Origin: Syngnathus acus
Taxonomy: Eukaryota > Chordata > Actinopteri > Syngnathiformes > Syngnathidae
Direction of reading: 5' to 3'
Assembly: GCF_901709675.1 (NCBI RefSeq)
Contig: NC_051099.1
Location: 6,822,001 to 6,886,000, forward strand
DNA: 64,000 nucleotides
Shown: in pieces, positions 41,101-51,079 of the stretch
Layout of the letters: each line of letters begins with the position of its first letter
Numbering within the stretch: the stretch's first letter is position 1
Notes under the pieces: generated by a model
The model's database searches: none
Seen by the model: the letters and a program-made list of their open reading frames with translations, nothing else
What the model was told of the DNA's origin: nothing
Program-made: the position numbers and the translations under genes

Positions 41101-44100
41101 CCTCTTCTTTCACTCAGTTTGCCTCTCAAGTCGAAGCGGGATGAGCCTCTTGCCAAGGTCAGCAAATGAGAATGACGATATCTCCAACTTGGTTGAAAGA
41201 GCACCTCCGCCCTCCCTCAAAGAAATGTACAAAATGATCCAAATGTTTCACCAGCGGTAGCATGGCTATGTCATCATGCATGCTCAATTGAAAAAAATTA
41301 AAAAAAAGCAAAAGATACTCTGCACGCTGCTTAACGTCATGGCCTCTTTTCTGCACAGCATCAAAGTCCCCGAGACATTTTTACGGCCAGGTGAACTCGG
41401 TCATACCAGCAGGAATTTACATTCCTTTGCAAGACATCAAGCACAAGCCATCTCCACGCTTTTTTTTTTCGAAATGTATTTTTTCTGCTCTTCGCTCCAT
41501 GTATGAACGACCATTAAAGCCATAAAGGGGAAGTTAACAGATATCATAAAATAGCGACAGTCTGCACTTCAGACATGCTGCGGATTTTTTTGCCACTCAG
41601 ACAAGATAACGACACATCCTTGCTTGGATAGAACCAAAAGCACATGACTCGTATCCGCTTTTCTTTTTAATACCGTCTGCAAGCCAGTGCACTACCCACA
41701 CAAGCTTAGAACCAACATCGACTCACCACTCCACCAAATGGAAGCAGCTGTTATCAAAAGTCTTTCACCGGCTACAGTACCTTCCAGAATGTATTTCCTA
41801 CGATCAAAAAGTCAAACTTTTTACAGCTCTCAGGTTGGCTGCGTTTTGGATTCTGTTCTGTATTATGTTCTCGTGTCGCAAGCCAAATTGCTGAATAGAA
41901 ACCATATTAAAAAAAATCCGCAAAGGCCAAGTGGACAGTTGTTCTTCATGCATGTTACCCACTTTTACATGCCCACTTTGGATCTTTCATTTGGCCGGAG
42001 AACAGTCGTAAGCAAGGAATAACAAAGCCAATGCTTTCAAATTGTACTCACTGCTTTGGACGTTTATAGTGCCAGTGGACTTGTCCTTTCCCAGCAGGTT
42101 CTCCGCCTCACAAGTATAATTCCCAGAATCCTCCAGTTTTGCTTTGCTGATCTGGAGTCTGGAGTTTTTCCTGTGGGAGACAACAGTCGCACAGCTGAGT
42201 CAGGGGAACCCGGCTCGGGAGGAAGCAACATCGAGTGGAAACATGGGGGACAGCGAGGCAGACAACAGGACAAGCGGGCCGCATGACAACAGGCCTCTGC
42301 TTTGATAGGGTGCTGATTAGAGAGTGAAAAAGTGTCTGGAATAATAAAACCACTTGGGATATTGTACAGAGTTGATTGTCAAATCTCTCATAGTGATCTT
42401 ATAAAGTTGCTTTTTAATTTGGCTAAAAAAAAAAAAGCCAGAGTGTCTACAAGGGGCCCTTAAATGCGTCCACGTATTCAAAAATTCTGTCTTCTTCTAG
42501 CATATTACTCAAGTGCTCCTCTGGAGCCAGCAATTTTAATTCAATGACGGGGACAGTGTGGAAAAGGAGCATGAATTATTTAAAATTACAGGGCGCACTG
42601 CTGCCTTTCTTGATGGGTGGCCAAGTGTGGTACTGCAACCAAAAGAATATGAAAACAAACTTTGTGTACTTACTGGCTGTTCTTTATTCGAATTTTTTTG
42701 CTTTTCTTCAGCTCGTTGCCATCTTTGAACCATTTGTAGGTCGGCAGAGGGTTCCCCGTGGCCTCACACTTGACTGTGATCTTGCTTCCCTCGCCCACTA
42801 TTGATGGATACCTCAATGGTTTTAACTTTGGAGCCGAAGCTAGAAAAAAGAGAGAGGGAAAAAAAGTTATTTGGGATACTCAATGGAAGAAAAAAAGTTT
42901 AGTTTGCACAAATGATGCTCCATTGTGTATTTTGAGATTGAGCAGAAAAAAAAGAGAACATGGCTGAAGTACGGAGCCAATTGTCCCTCAATGGACTGAG
43001 CTAACAAGTCTCTCATGTGACAAAGCAGATGTTGTCACCAGAGGCATCATCAAGTTGACGTCACACCAACAAACAGGTGCCATTTCAATCTGCTTCGCTT
43101 GCTAAACAATTAGCTGCTATCAGATAATATAGTATAGAAAACATCCACGATCAATTATCACTGAGAAATTAACCCCCTGAATGCATATGGAAGCTTTTCA
43201 GCTGCTGCACTTGTGTATCTAAGTGTAAGACTCCAAATATTGTGTCATTTCTATTAATGTCATGCATTGGATTATGAAAAATGATCTTTGACACACACGC
43301 ACACACATTTGTACAGTACGTGAAGAACACGGCAACGCAAGCACTTGCCAGCTGACAGCTGCAAACATGTTTTAGGGGAACACTCACTCAGGGTGGGGAG
43401 AGTGAGTTGGGGTGAATGAGGGTCAATCAGGGGATGGCCAAGATGCCCCCCCCCCCGACTCCCTCCTCCTGCTCTACACACAAAAACTTGCTCCATTCAG
43501 AATATCATGTGAAGGCTCCGCTGAGTAAGGCTTCCTCTTCCAGCTATTTTCAACACCATTAAGGATTGAAACAAACTTGCAGTTGTGATGCACAAGTTGT
43601 TCTTCTACCACCCACCCATGTCCTCTTTCTGGAGAATTTGTCCTACTTCCCTGACCTGATAAAGTTGTCATAACCGCGAGGAGAGGAGAAGCCTCAATGA
43701 TGCTGCATTTTTTTTTTCATGAATATGGGGCACTGTTCACTTATGCATATGAAAGTTGTCACAAATACACTGTGTCCATGTACAATACAAATTTAATCAT
43801 TCAAAAAATGGTTTGCGATCGTAGACATTCGTTACAGCTATTTTTAAACACAAATCATTGCTTTCTTTTACCACAGTAAGTTGGAACTTATTTATTCCAA
43901 ATGTGAGATGTACAGCTCAGATCTGCTGATGATGAAGTGAAATTAAAAATAGCTCAAATACACATCAATGACAAAGAGTATTTTTGGATCAACTGCTTCT
44001 ATTTGTGTTTCTATGTGTCTGTGTGGGCCACTTGGTATTTATGGCAATTGGGGAGATGGAGTGCTGAAATAAAAAAAAGATGTATCTTTGTTGGACTTGA

Positions 44101-47100
44101 TAACACAAACAAATGTGGATACAAGAGCTGGAGGATCTCATGTAATGATTTTGAGATTTAAGAGATCTCCCTAAGGAAGTCATCATGACATACTGTATGT
44201 GTGTTCCAAATTATTATGCAGATAGAAATAAACATTTCATGTCCTAGATGATAATCATACATACAAAATAATCTGACTGAGGTTTTTTTTTTCTGGCTGT
44301 CTCTTTGAGATTCTGCCTCGTATTCAGAGAACAGCTGTTAAGTTACTGATGAGCAGCAAGCAGGTATTTGAAGCTACTGAGGTCCGGTCCCAGGAGTCCC
44401 AAGAACCTTTTGATGCAAGATCCCCAAAGGTTTGCAGTCAAGCATGAAGTTGTATCTCGGCCACCCCTCACGTTCTCAAAAGGCTGCAACCTGGCTAAGG
44501 AGTGGCAGATTGATGCTTAGGGCCACAATGATGGCAAGTGAAACAGAAGGCTCAATTACTATGCCTGAAGGTGTCAAAATGACCTTTGACCCGTGGGTTC
44601 CGTACTCAAATCATTTTCATGCAAGACAACGCACAATTACATGCTCTGAAGAAAAAAAAAACGCTGAGGAAAAAAAAATGTTAGCGTGACCACCATAATA
44701 CCCGACCTTAACCCTATTAAGAACCTAACTAAACAGCAATTTCGGGAGCTAATTATTGAAGCCTCGAATTAAATGGAGGCGGAAAGCATTCACACTAAAA
44801 AAAAAAGAAAAAAAAACCTTAAAAAATTTTCAGGAATAAAATATTAGGTTGGAAAAACTATAAATGACAAATTCTTGACATTTATTGATATTTACATACA
44901 CTTTTATTTCTTCTGAAAGTGCAAGAAAGCCAATTTTTACATAAGCACAACTTAAAATATTTTGTTGACGTGCCCAAATTGAAATTTTATCCACAAGTTC
45001 GTTGCCTAAAATTGGAAACCTCTCTATTTTTTTAAACAGAATTCAGAATTCATTTCACGACAGATTGAGGTGTTATCAAAGATGGACTCTGAGAATAGCG
45101 CAACATTTGTTGCATAAATATGCTTAATAAGCAACATATGCTTATCGGAACACGGTACATACTGAAGTGTCAGGTGCTTTGAGTTCATCAAGCAGAACCA
45201 CATGCAGAACTTTAAAATTCCATCTGTTTCCCATTAAACCTATTTTCCTGCATTTTCACAGCTGTAATAAGCCGTATGCGATGCGATATACAAAAAGAAC
45301 CTACATTCATGAATACTCAAACATGCGCCATGTTTGACAAGAGACTTCAGCGCATATTTTCATCAACCGGCCGTCACTCCTGAAGGTAGTTTGGCAAGAA
45401 ACCTTTGAATAGAACCCAAATCTCCAAATGTGACTATTTCGCTGACTTTGTCCGATATCTTAGCCGCCTATACGGAATAGACGGTGTAAACAATGTCGGC
45501 GTGATATGGCTTCACACGTTTCATTTTTGCCAGACTTGGAAAGCCTGTCATCCTGTCATCAGTTGAGAGACCAGCAGGAATGAAGTTCTTCCATACAAAA
45601 AAAAAAAAAAAAAGTTTAGCACTTTACCTCAACACAGGTTGCCAAGTAAATTAAACATGTTTTCTCTTGGCCTAGAAGAAACACTTATGGGTAAGCCAGA
45701 TGTGTAAGAAGGAGCACAAACGTAATGAGGACACAGGGCGCCGTCATTTTGCTCTACCTTCCCCTCGCAGATGTTTGACGGTACTCCGTGGAGATTCATA
45801 TTCACGTCTATCTTCAAGGCTCTTTCATCTACGCAACATGACATCCACGAACCCTCTGGCAGCGCTCACGCAGCGTGATATACAGTGGACGCTGGCTCCT
45901 CTGTGGGTCGCCTGATGAGGAAACCATCATACAGGAGATGTTTGGTGGACGCACATGAAGTAGAGCGCAAGTCAACCGCGCTCACATTAAGTCCTTTTTT
46001 CTAGCCCCGAGACGTGATTTGTCTCGTTTTTGTGACACCTGTGGAAAAATGTGTCAGGCAGCAATGATAAACTCAGGGCCTCTTGCAAGCGCCTGATTGT
46101 CTGCTTTTGAAGTGAAAGGGCAGCTGCAGACGTGGACAATAAAAGGCAAAAAATCGAGAGCCCGGGCCTGTGTGGCATGTCAGCGGCTAGCTCTCGTGGG
46201 GGGGGGGCAACAGTTGGAAAAGTCGGCACGACAAGCACCCACTACAAGAAAAAAGGCGCTTGATGAATTAACAATTGCTCATATGATTGAGTCAACATTT
46301 CTCATTTATGTCCAGGAGCTTAAGGGAAGAATCTGAAGCATGCATTTGTAACCCCCGGACCCCCCCCCCCCCCCCCCTTGACTTCTGCACAAAGTATCCC
46401 AGATTATTTCGGTGTTATGTCACTTCACTAAACATTGTCCAGAGACAAATTGCTCAATGAGACAGTTCCAGAAACACCATTTGCATTGGGCCGATGGTGA
46501 ACACCAGTCTGTGTACTCTTACATCTGTTCCAAAAGATCATTTCTCAAACACGAGCAAGGGAACCGCTTTCACCAGATAATTAGCTGGTGCATCGTTTCG
46601 ATATGACTCAAAGCCTCAGCGATAAAGCCACTTTGTACAATAACAGCACATGGTTTCTTTCTCCCGCTGACTGTTCATTAATCATCATCACAGTGCCTTT
46701 TCCAGTGCTAACTTGTTTTAGTAGAATTTGTAGCATTGCGCTAGGTTACAACTGGACTATTTTCAAGTAAAACAAACATACCACAAAAACATTATACTGT
46801 CACTATTGGATGAATGGGGACATGATATTATATTATATTATATTATATTATATTATATTATATTATATTATATTATATTATATTATATTATATTGTATTA
46901 TATTATATTATATTATATTATATTATATTATAATCAGATACAAATATGTTGTGGTATTACATGACAATAATAATAAAAAAAATATATATATAATATATAT
47001 AATAATCATAATAATAATAATATAAGATTAAATAAAAATAATAATAAAAAACAATATTTATTATTTGCAGGTGTTATTTTTGTCCCCTTGGGGTTGCCGT

Positions 47101-50100
47101 CCTCAAGTTCTACACTGTAGTATCTGTGTCCACGAATGTGTGTAGCAGGCATGACGTAGCTAGCCTGGTGAGTGCCGTGTGTGTCGGGGAATAAGAGTTG
47201 TTGATTGCACCAGTCTGCCTTTTAAAAACAAACAATTATGGCAATTTTCTATCAATTACAGCGCATCCTCGATTCTTCTGTCAACAGGTTCCTGCACAGA
47301 AATGATTCCTAATCCCTCCTTTTATCCAGTCATCTACTTTGTATGCTGTTTATCCTGTTGAGTGTGGCTGTCATCGGACTATATTGTTGAACTGGAAGTT
47401 GGCCATGACTGTAGTGTAGTTTCTTGTGACAAACACGGTTCAGTTCAGTTCAATACGCATTTTTATATTGCAAAGCATCCCGGAATATTCTTGGGTACAA
47501 ATAATGGAGGATGGCGCTCAATACTTGATGTCACTCTACTTATCAGAATATTACCGCCTGCCAGGCCAGATTGATCCAAACTGTCAGTTTTGACCTGGTA
47601 GAATCATTGCTACTAATTCCAAATAGCTTGTGATGTCAATGAAATAGAAAAATACATTTAGCGGGATGTTCTGGACTGACAGTAAGGCTCGCTTTGTACT
47701 GCCGGTCATGTTGATGACTTGTCTTCAGGAAGTGCACGTACTATTTTGGAACACAGCTAAGTTGAATGCACCAATTGTGCCACAAAAAGAGCTGCAAAAA
47801 AAAAATGAATAAGGATGATTATTCTCCTGACATTGACTAACGCTTGAAGATCAGCGAAGGAACCGAATGCTTTGCCTTGGTAACATCCTTCTCGATGCAC
47901 CAAATAGCTAAAAAAAAGATATGATAATATAACATATAGAGCCGAGTTGCACCAAATATTGTTTCTAGTAATTTTCAATTTTGCTATCGTATGTGTGTAC
48001 ACGTTTTGAGAGCTTCCCTTCACTCGACATGCATTAGTGTGTTTTCTCGACACATAAGGGCTGTAATTGCAGCTTAGAGATGAATAAAGTCGCTGTAAGG
48101 TGTTTTTGTTATCAGATTTCCGTTTTGTACGTGCACATTGCCAAATTGTTTGATATGTCGCAAGCTCCTTTGATTGGGGGCACATTCTATTTCTGACTAA
48201 GAGCTGTAGCTTCCATTAAAACTGGAAAATGCCAGGTAGGTGTTTGAACATGATAAGAAAGATCTGGCACACAATGAAAGAGGTTCTTTACCTCCTCAAC
48301 CAATTATTAGCAGCCCCATGTGTGCACGCACACAAAAGAGCTAGCGCAGCACCGAACGCAAACATGTGTTTTGTCTTGACGCAAGATAGATGGTCAGAAC
48401 AATTACAATATTTATTTAGGCCTAGCGCAAACTGACAAGTGCCCCTGTCTTTTCGACACATTGATGTCAAAGTTGATGAAGGGGCTTGTGGCCTCCGATT
48501 CAACGAAAGAATGAGAACAAAGTTGCCCAGTTTTACGCCCCCTCAGGTGTCTTTTCTTCATCAATATGAATTTTGGCAGCTTTGTTAGCATTCTCATGAG
48601 AGTGTCAGCTTTCAGCCGCTATGCACGCACATATTCCATCTTGAAAGAAAATCTCCATGTTATATTACTGCTGCAAAATGTCCTAGATCATGCTCAACCT
48701 CTCTTAAGTCTGCTAAATACTTTTAATATTAGAAGCAGATTAAGTCATTCAAATTACATATTGGTTTGATATTAGGGTTGGATATTAATATTTTTTTTGC
48801 TTTTCACTGTGACCAGAGGGCTCCTTGGTGCACTAAAACACCTGCTGGGAAAATGACATCCTTTCAAAAACGTGTGAATTTAAGAGGACAGATGAAGAGC
48901 GGGTAAGGCTGTTATATTGTTGGCTGACAGGCCACTCATTGGTCAGATTACATACAATTACATTTGACACTTCTTAGACACACATTGACGTGCGCATGTG
49001 CAAGTACATGCTGGACAAGGCGCCATTACTTCGAAATAATGCAGCATATTGTGAGGGTGGGAAAGGATTGAAGTGTTTTTGGGTGCTATTCTTAATTGAG
49101 ACAATTGGTGCAAGTCGTTTGGCTGTTTTTGTTTTTGCTTTGAGCAAAGGATATTTGAACACAAACGGTGGCGCATCACATGTAGACTGCTTTTTTCCGG
49201 TAGCTGAAACAGATGAATGGGATTTATGATTTGAGATACAGGCATGGCACTACTGCACTGGAAGGCATTTTATATGAGGCTTGCCTTAAAATAACAATAA
49301 CATACTGACATCTCATCATCGCTTTTTTTTTTTTTTTTACTAACACTACATCGCCTCTTCAGAACGTGTTTTATTGCTCTCAGCAGAGTGACGTTTACTC
49401 ATGAATAATTACAAGAGGCAACTTACTTATTACAGATCGTTAGCAGACTCGCAATCGCATGACGCATTTCACAGCCTCACTCAACTTGATGCCATGTGCA
49501 CTGTGAAGATAAACACTATATAAGCAGAAGTTGAATTTTTTTAACATTATTTTCCGTGAAAATTTAATGTCATTTTCCAATATAGATGAAAATTTTAAAT
49601 TAAAAGAAAAAAGAACATTTTTATTTACTAATTACGACTTTGACATTGTTCATCAATGTATGCCAGTGACATATAGTGATTGGCAGAACAATTAAATTAA
49701 ATTAAATTAAATTAAATTAAATTAAATTAAATTAAATTAAATTAAATTAAATTAACACTTAACCTCCAACTACCTGATGCCATTCGTAAATAGAGTGAGT
49801 CATGACTTCCTGCGAGTACATCAGAGTTTGGTGAAACAAGCCCAGATTTCAAATTGAGCCTGTAAAAGTGAGACAAAATCACAATTATTTGAAAATTAAT
49901 ACTTTGGGGGATACTTCTACCTTCCGATTTTCCTTATCTAAATTTGTTTCTTACCTTGAAAGTTAGTAAACGCTGCTCTTGAACATGCAAACTAGTATTT
50001 GGAATGTTACCCGTCATATAGATGTCATTTGATTAGATCTACTGCAGCGCTGGCTGATGAATGAGGATGCTGCCCCAAAATATTTGCTAAGCACGCAAGG

Positions 50101-50959
50101 ATTTCGAGATTACTATCACAGTGCGGAATGTCATTAAAACTGATTTTATAACTGTGGCTAGTAAAAAAAAAAAAAAAGAACATGTTTCAAATGAAGACGG
50201 GAAAAGATGAAGAACGTCACGGCACAGAGTCCTATTGAAAGCAATTTTAGTCAAACAGGGGATGGGCTTCCCCATGACCTGAGGTCAATCTACAGTGACA
50301 TGCTGCAGCTTGCATGCAACCACCAGTGAGCAAGCACATTTGCTACACTTGTGACTAGGAAGCTTCTCTAGTAATACGCTGACATGGAAGTGAAAAAAAA
50401 CAAAAAAATCAAGACGCACTACCTTGTCATCACTGACATCTACCAAGAAGTTGATCAATTATTAACCCTGTCCAAAAGTGCACTAAGCTACAGCGCTACA
50501 TTGCGTTCCACAAATACTTCCAGAGTGAAAATGTCAAGCAGACAACCCGATCATGTTTGATCTGCGGGAACGATGATGAATCAACATAATTTACATTTAC
50601 TTAAATCACAAATGAGCTTTTTGATCATATCTGTACGGCCGAGACAAAACGCTGAGTACACCAATCACGCCGTTCGACTTCCCTACAATTCCAGCTTGCC
50701 GCCGAAGCAGATGTGTCTCTACACGCTGTCCACATTCGGAGACACATCCATGTGACAACCTGGCTGCAAGCTTTGACAAGCTGAGAGAGATACTTCAGCA
50801 ACTTCTGTTTTATTCCCTCACCTCACATTCCATGCAAATATGAAGATGAGTGTGCACCTTGAATTTCTTCTTACCTTGAGTGGGATCACCTTCCTCTTTT
50901 TGCCCTTTCTTACCACCCTTCCTTCTCCCTTTCTTTTCTTTCTTCTTAGTCTCCGTCAT
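13509..50959 (-). CDS. nrg2: Neuregulin-2 (gene-level span of all coding exons, type I-like start)
   Basis: Membrane-anchored growth factor precursor whose EGF domain is a ligand for ErbB3/ErbB4 receptors after shedding. Exons in transcript order: 50959-50875, 42839-42674, 42170-42052, 24472-24352, then alpha 21115-21039 or beta 20679-20621 with or without microexon 18213-18190, then 16408-16306, 16219-16096, 15666-15539, 15469-15248, 14163-13509. All junctions are GT-AG and phases agree. Totals are 1806 nt (beta1, 601 aa), 1782 (beta2, 593 aa) and 1800 (alpha, 599 aa). In beta1: Lys-rich N-terminus 1-28; Ig C2 domain with C53, W65, C104; EGF C138-C174 with six cysteines; juxtamembrane stalk; TM about 201-223; cytoplasmic tail to 601. 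Assignment to NRG2 rather than NRG1 rests on MHNHMRQNM, PTFQITSPN, SLPPAV and the alpha-exon LRLHMPNP. There is no classical signal peptide, as in type I neuregulins. A longer N-terminal form starting beyond the right edge is possible. Confidence 0.93.
14164..15247 (-). other. nrg2: nrg2 intron before the last exon
   Basis: 1084 bp. No exon, repeat family or RNA gene recognised apart from short A/T runs. Confidence 0.6.
15248..15469 (-). CDS. nrg2: nrg2 cytoplasmic exon
   Basis: 222 nt between acceptor CTTTCAG and donor GTGGGA. Encodes PEERTWSLEHSDSVLSDSPG, then the NRG2-type block SVGTSKCSSPACMEARARRA and DSPHSDR. The donor has G at +3 (GTGGGA), weaker than its neighbours, but phase and homology require it. 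Confidence 0.93.
15539..15666 (-). CDS. nrg2: nrg2 cytoplasmic exon (YISKNVPAT)
   Basis: 128 nt. Starts in phase 0 after a CCCAG acceptor and ends AG|GTGAGC. Encodes YISKNVPATERVIRP then a Ser/Thr/His-rich stretch. YISKNVPAT is a conserved NRG2 segment. Separated from the next exon by only 69 bp. Confidence 0.92.
16096..16219 (-). CDS. nrg2: nrg2 juxtamembrane cytoplasmic exon
   Basis: 124 nt between CAACAG and GTGAGT. Encodes KQRKKMHNHMRQNMCPEHPN, then LANGPNHPGPGPEEIPMVD. The basic KQRKK cluster directly follows the membrane segment. MHNHMRQNMCP distinguishes NRG2 from NRG1, which has LHDRLRQ. Confidence 0.94.
16306..16408 (-). CDS. nrg2: nrg2 transmembrane exon
   Basis: 103 nt between TTACAG and GTAAGT. 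Encodes AEELYQKRVLTITGICVALL, then VVGIVCVVAYCKT: the end of the metalloprotease-cleavable stalk, the single membrane span and the first cytoplasmic residues. The first two bases (AG) complete a codon whose first base comes from the alpha exon (A, Lys), the beta exon (C, Gln) or the microexon (G, Glu). Confidence 0.95.
16790..17369. repeat. ACTC tetranucleotide microsatellite, about 580 bp
   Basis: Nearly continuous ACTC repeats with a few interruptions (ATACTCTCTCAT, ATGCTATCTCACTCATTC). It lies in the nrg2 intron between the beta1 microexon and the transmembrane exon. On the transcribed strand it reads GAGT/GTGA, so each unit recreates GTGAGT. Long open frames over it (Leu-Thr-His-Ser repeats) are artefacts. 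Confidence 0.97.
17370..18189 (-). other. nrg2: Rest of the nrg2 intron between microexon and transmembrane exon
   Basis: No exon or repeat family recognised beyond a short G run at 18042-18057, which is C-rich on the transcribed strand. Confidence 0.5.
18190..18213 (-). CDS. nrg2: nrg2 24-nt microexon (beta1 insert)
   Basis: Flanked by an ACGGCAG acceptor and a GTATGG donor. After the C left by the beta exon it reads H-H-L-G-I-E-F-M and leaves G for Glu, giving HLGIEFMEAEELYQ. This matches the NRG1/NRG2 beta1 insert KHLGIEFME before AEELYQ. Both ends are in phase 1, so it can be skipped without a frameshift. It is too short to be found by ORF length. Confidence 0.92.
18214..20620 (-). other. 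nrg2: nrg2 intron between beta exon and microexon
   Basis: 2.4 kb without further exons that I can recognise. Contains the inverted-repeat element at 19890-20188. Confidence 0.55.
19890..20188. mobile_element. Short inverted-repeat element (MITE-like)
   Basis: CACTGGCGGAGCTA at 19890-19903 is repeated as its exact reverse complement at 20175-20188, bounding 299 bp. The interior is G-rich on the left and has a C run at about 19950-19965. No transposase. Flanking duplications are not clear, so the superfamily is left open. Confidence 0.6.
20621..20679 (-). CDS. nrg2: nrg2 EGF C-terminal exon, beta form
   Basis: 59 nt between GCTTTCAG and GTATGT, the same size as the NRG1 beta exon. Encodes CPNDFTGDRCQTYVMARFY: the last loop of the EGF domain (cysteines 5 and 6) and the start of the stalk. 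Mutually exclusive with the alpha exon 359 bp upstream in the transcript. Beta forms generally bind ErbB receptors more strongly than alpha forms. Confidence 0.94.
21039..21115 (-). CDS. nrg2: nrg2 EGF C-terminal exon, alpha form
   Basis: 77 nt between TTCCCAG and GTATGT. Encodes CPEGYFGPRCSKTEPLRLHM, then PNPFK, matching the NRG2 alpha segment CPNGFFGQRC...LRLYMPDPKQ. Phase 2 in and phase 1 out, the same as the beta exon, so it joins the transmembrane exon in frame as K-A-E-E-L. Confidence 0.93.
21116..24351 (-). other. nrg2: nrg2 intron between EGF-N exon and alpha exon
   Basis: 3.2 kb. A TTA-type microsatellite runs at about 22616-22668. Two open frames on the - strand at 22764-23108 and 23133-23456 resemble no family I recognise and may be decayed repeat sequence. 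Confidence 0.5.
24352..24472 (-). CDS. nrg2: nrg2 EGF N-terminal exon
   Basis: 121 nt between CTCCTCAG and GTAAGT. Encodes a short Thr/Ser/Gly linker, then CNETEKSFCVNGGDCYVIHG and INRLSC, the first four EGF cysteines. The last two bases (AC) join G (beta) or A (alpha), so the residue between cysteines 4 and 5 is Thr in both forms, where mammalian neuregulins have Lys. A MITE lies 28 bp upstream of the acceptor. Confidence 0.94.
24501..24897. mobile_element. MITE with 29-bp perfect terminal inverted repeats (CTATAAGGCGC family), copy 1
   Basis: 397 bp. It starts ACCGTATTTTCCGG and ends with the exact reverse complement; the inverted repeats match for 29 bp. Internal repeats of ACTATAAGGCGC occur near 24581-24593 and 24825-24837. 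It is flanked by ACTATT at 24495-24500 and 24898-24903; a TA target with ends CCGTATTTTCC is the alternative reading. Non-coding. Confidence 0.85.
26224..26310. repeat. LINE tail fragment (fish L2/CR1-like type)
   Basis: The wording AAACCCACACAGGGAGACGG ... GTGTAAACTTCACACAGAAAG ... TTTGAACCCTGG resembles the tail shared by abundant teleost LINE/SINE repeats. Degenerate. The family is named from memory of the motif only. Confidence 0.45.
26934..27110. repeat. Fragment of a CCGTATTGGCCCGAATATAAGACG-type fish repeat
   Basis: Begins ACCGTATTGGCCCGAATATA and repeats the unit TATAAGACGACCC at 26944-26956 and 26961-26973. No matching right end is visible within a few hundred bases, so only one end seems to be preserved. 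The right boundary is approximate. Confidence 0.5.
27440..27560. repeat. Degenerate LINE-tail-like repeat
   Basis: GCTTGTCCTCATTTGGGCC ... GAGCTGGAGCCAATTC ... GACTTTGGGCGGGAT is a diverged copy of the same family as 28226-28345. Confidence 0.45.
28226..28345. repeat. LINE-tail-like repeat (teleost L2/CR1-type)
   Basis: ATCCATTTTCTGAACTGCTT ... GTCGCGAGTGAGCTGGAGCC ... GGTAACCAGCCAATC follows the pattern of a very common teleost repeat. Confidence 0.55.
30411..30804. mobile_element. MITE of the CTATAAGGCGC family, copy 2
   Basis: 394 bp. Left end ACCGGATTTTCCGCACTATA, right end TATAGTGCGGAAAATACGGT, an imperfect inverted pair (one mismatch near the tip). Internal repeats include AACGTTGAGTTATT twice (about 30595-30608 and 30677-30690). 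Flanks are TA-containing (GTGTACC / GGTAAGT), consistent with a TA target but not with the 6-bp duplication of copy 1. Confidence 0.8.
39914..40286. mobile_element. Non-autonomous hAT-type element with 8-bp target duplication
   Basis: 373 bp. It starts CAGGGGTGTCAAACTTG and ends GAGTTTGACACATGTG, imperfect inverted ends typical of hAT elements. It is flanked by an exact duplication GTCTACAG at 39906-39913 and 40287-40294. GGCCGCAT and GGGCCGTATCTGGCC motifs near the ends match a widespread vertebrate hAT family. No transposase. Confidence 0.85.
42052..42170 (-). CDS. nrg2: nrg2 Ig-like domain exon 2
   Basis: 119 nt between CCCACAG and GTGAGT. Encodes KNSRLQISKAKLEDSGNYTC, then EAENLLGKDKSTGTINVQS: the second half of the Ig C2 fold with the D-S-G-N-Y-T-C motif and the second disulphide cysteine. 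The Ig domain of neuregulins binds heparan sulphate. Confidence 0.95.
42171..42673 (-). other. nrg2: nrg2 intron inside the Ig domain
   Basis: 503 bp between the two Ig exons, with no other feature recognised. Confidence 0.6.
42674..42839 (-). CDS. nrg2: nrg2 Ig-like domain exon 1
   Basis: 166 nt between TTTCTAG and GTAAGT. Encodes APKLKPLRYPSIVGEGSKIT, then VKCEATGNPLPTYKWFKDG and a basic stretch KKSKKIRIK: the first Ig cysteine, the core Trp and likely heparin-binding lysines. Starts with two bases that complete the codon left by the type I first exon. Confidence 0.95.
44198..44770 (+). pseudogene. Decayed Tc1/mariner-type transposase relic
   Basis: The left edge has TGTGTGTTCCAAATTATTATG, like the ends of a fish mariner family. 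Further on, 44618-44640 reads F-M-Q-D-N-A-Q-L-H and 44700-44727 reads P-D-L-N-P-I-K-N-L, matching the QDNA-H and SPDLNPIENL blocks around the second and third catalytic acids of Tc1/mariner transposases. Frameshifts and stops separate them. The right end was not found. Confidence 0.65.
46824..46933. repeat. TATAT pentanucleotide microsatellite
   Basis: About 22 units of ATATT/TATTA with one T-to-G change near 46894, followed by irregular AT-rich sequence to about 47060. Confidence 0.95.
49691..49755. repeat. AAATT pentanucleotide microsatellite
   Basis: Thirteen uninterrupted ATTAA units. Confidence 0.95.
50875..50959 (-). CDS. nrg2: nrg2 type I-like first coding exon
   Basis: 85 coding nt from ATG (50959-50957) to the donor GTAAGA at 50874-50869. 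Encodes 28 residues starting MTETKKKEKKGRRKGGKK, with 9 Lys and 2 Arg, resembling the MSERKEGRGKGKGKKKE start of type I NRG1. It leaves one base (G) that joins CT of the Ig exon as Ala. The start context has A at -3. The frame is open further upstream, but the TATA-like box and the NRG1 match favour this ATG. Alternatively it could be an internal exon of a longer transcript, since acceptor-like TTTCCTCAAG and TTGTGACAG precede it. Confidence 0.82.
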
Positions 50960-51079
50960 GCTGTCACAATGAAGTAAATCCTCTTGGTTAAAGAGCCCCA
51001 AAATAAAAGAAGAATCTTGAGGAAAAAAAAAAGTAGATAGTCCTGTGGGGGGGAGATGTGTAGCAAGAGGGCACCCGCA

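Larger units (their letters stand above)
24904..42051 (-). other. nrg2: nrg2 intron between Ig and EGF exons (about 17.6 kb with the MITE)
   Basis: No coding exon found. It holds several repeats listed separately (26224-26310, 26934-27110, 27440-27560, 28226-28345, 30411-30804, 39914-40286), a 24-bp C run at 28062-28085, a 25-bp G run at 34443-34467, a C run near 34632-34649, and a GT/GTGC alternating tract at about 37108-37180. The rest is unremarkable intronic sequence. Confidence 0.6.
42840..50874 (-). other. nrg2: nrg2 first intron (8 kb)
   Basis: No exon recognised. It contains a decayed mariner-type element (44198-44770), an A run near 45598-45613, a C run at 46361-46378, pentanucleotide repeats at 46824-46933 and 49691-49755, and otherwise nondescript sequence. 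Confidence 0.55.

Noticed and set aside
24473-42051. Possible spacer exon between Ig and EGF domains, as in some NRG1 forms
   Set aside because: Looked for a Ser/Thr-rich in-phase exon with good splice sites on the - strand and found none. The Ig and EGF exons already join in phase.
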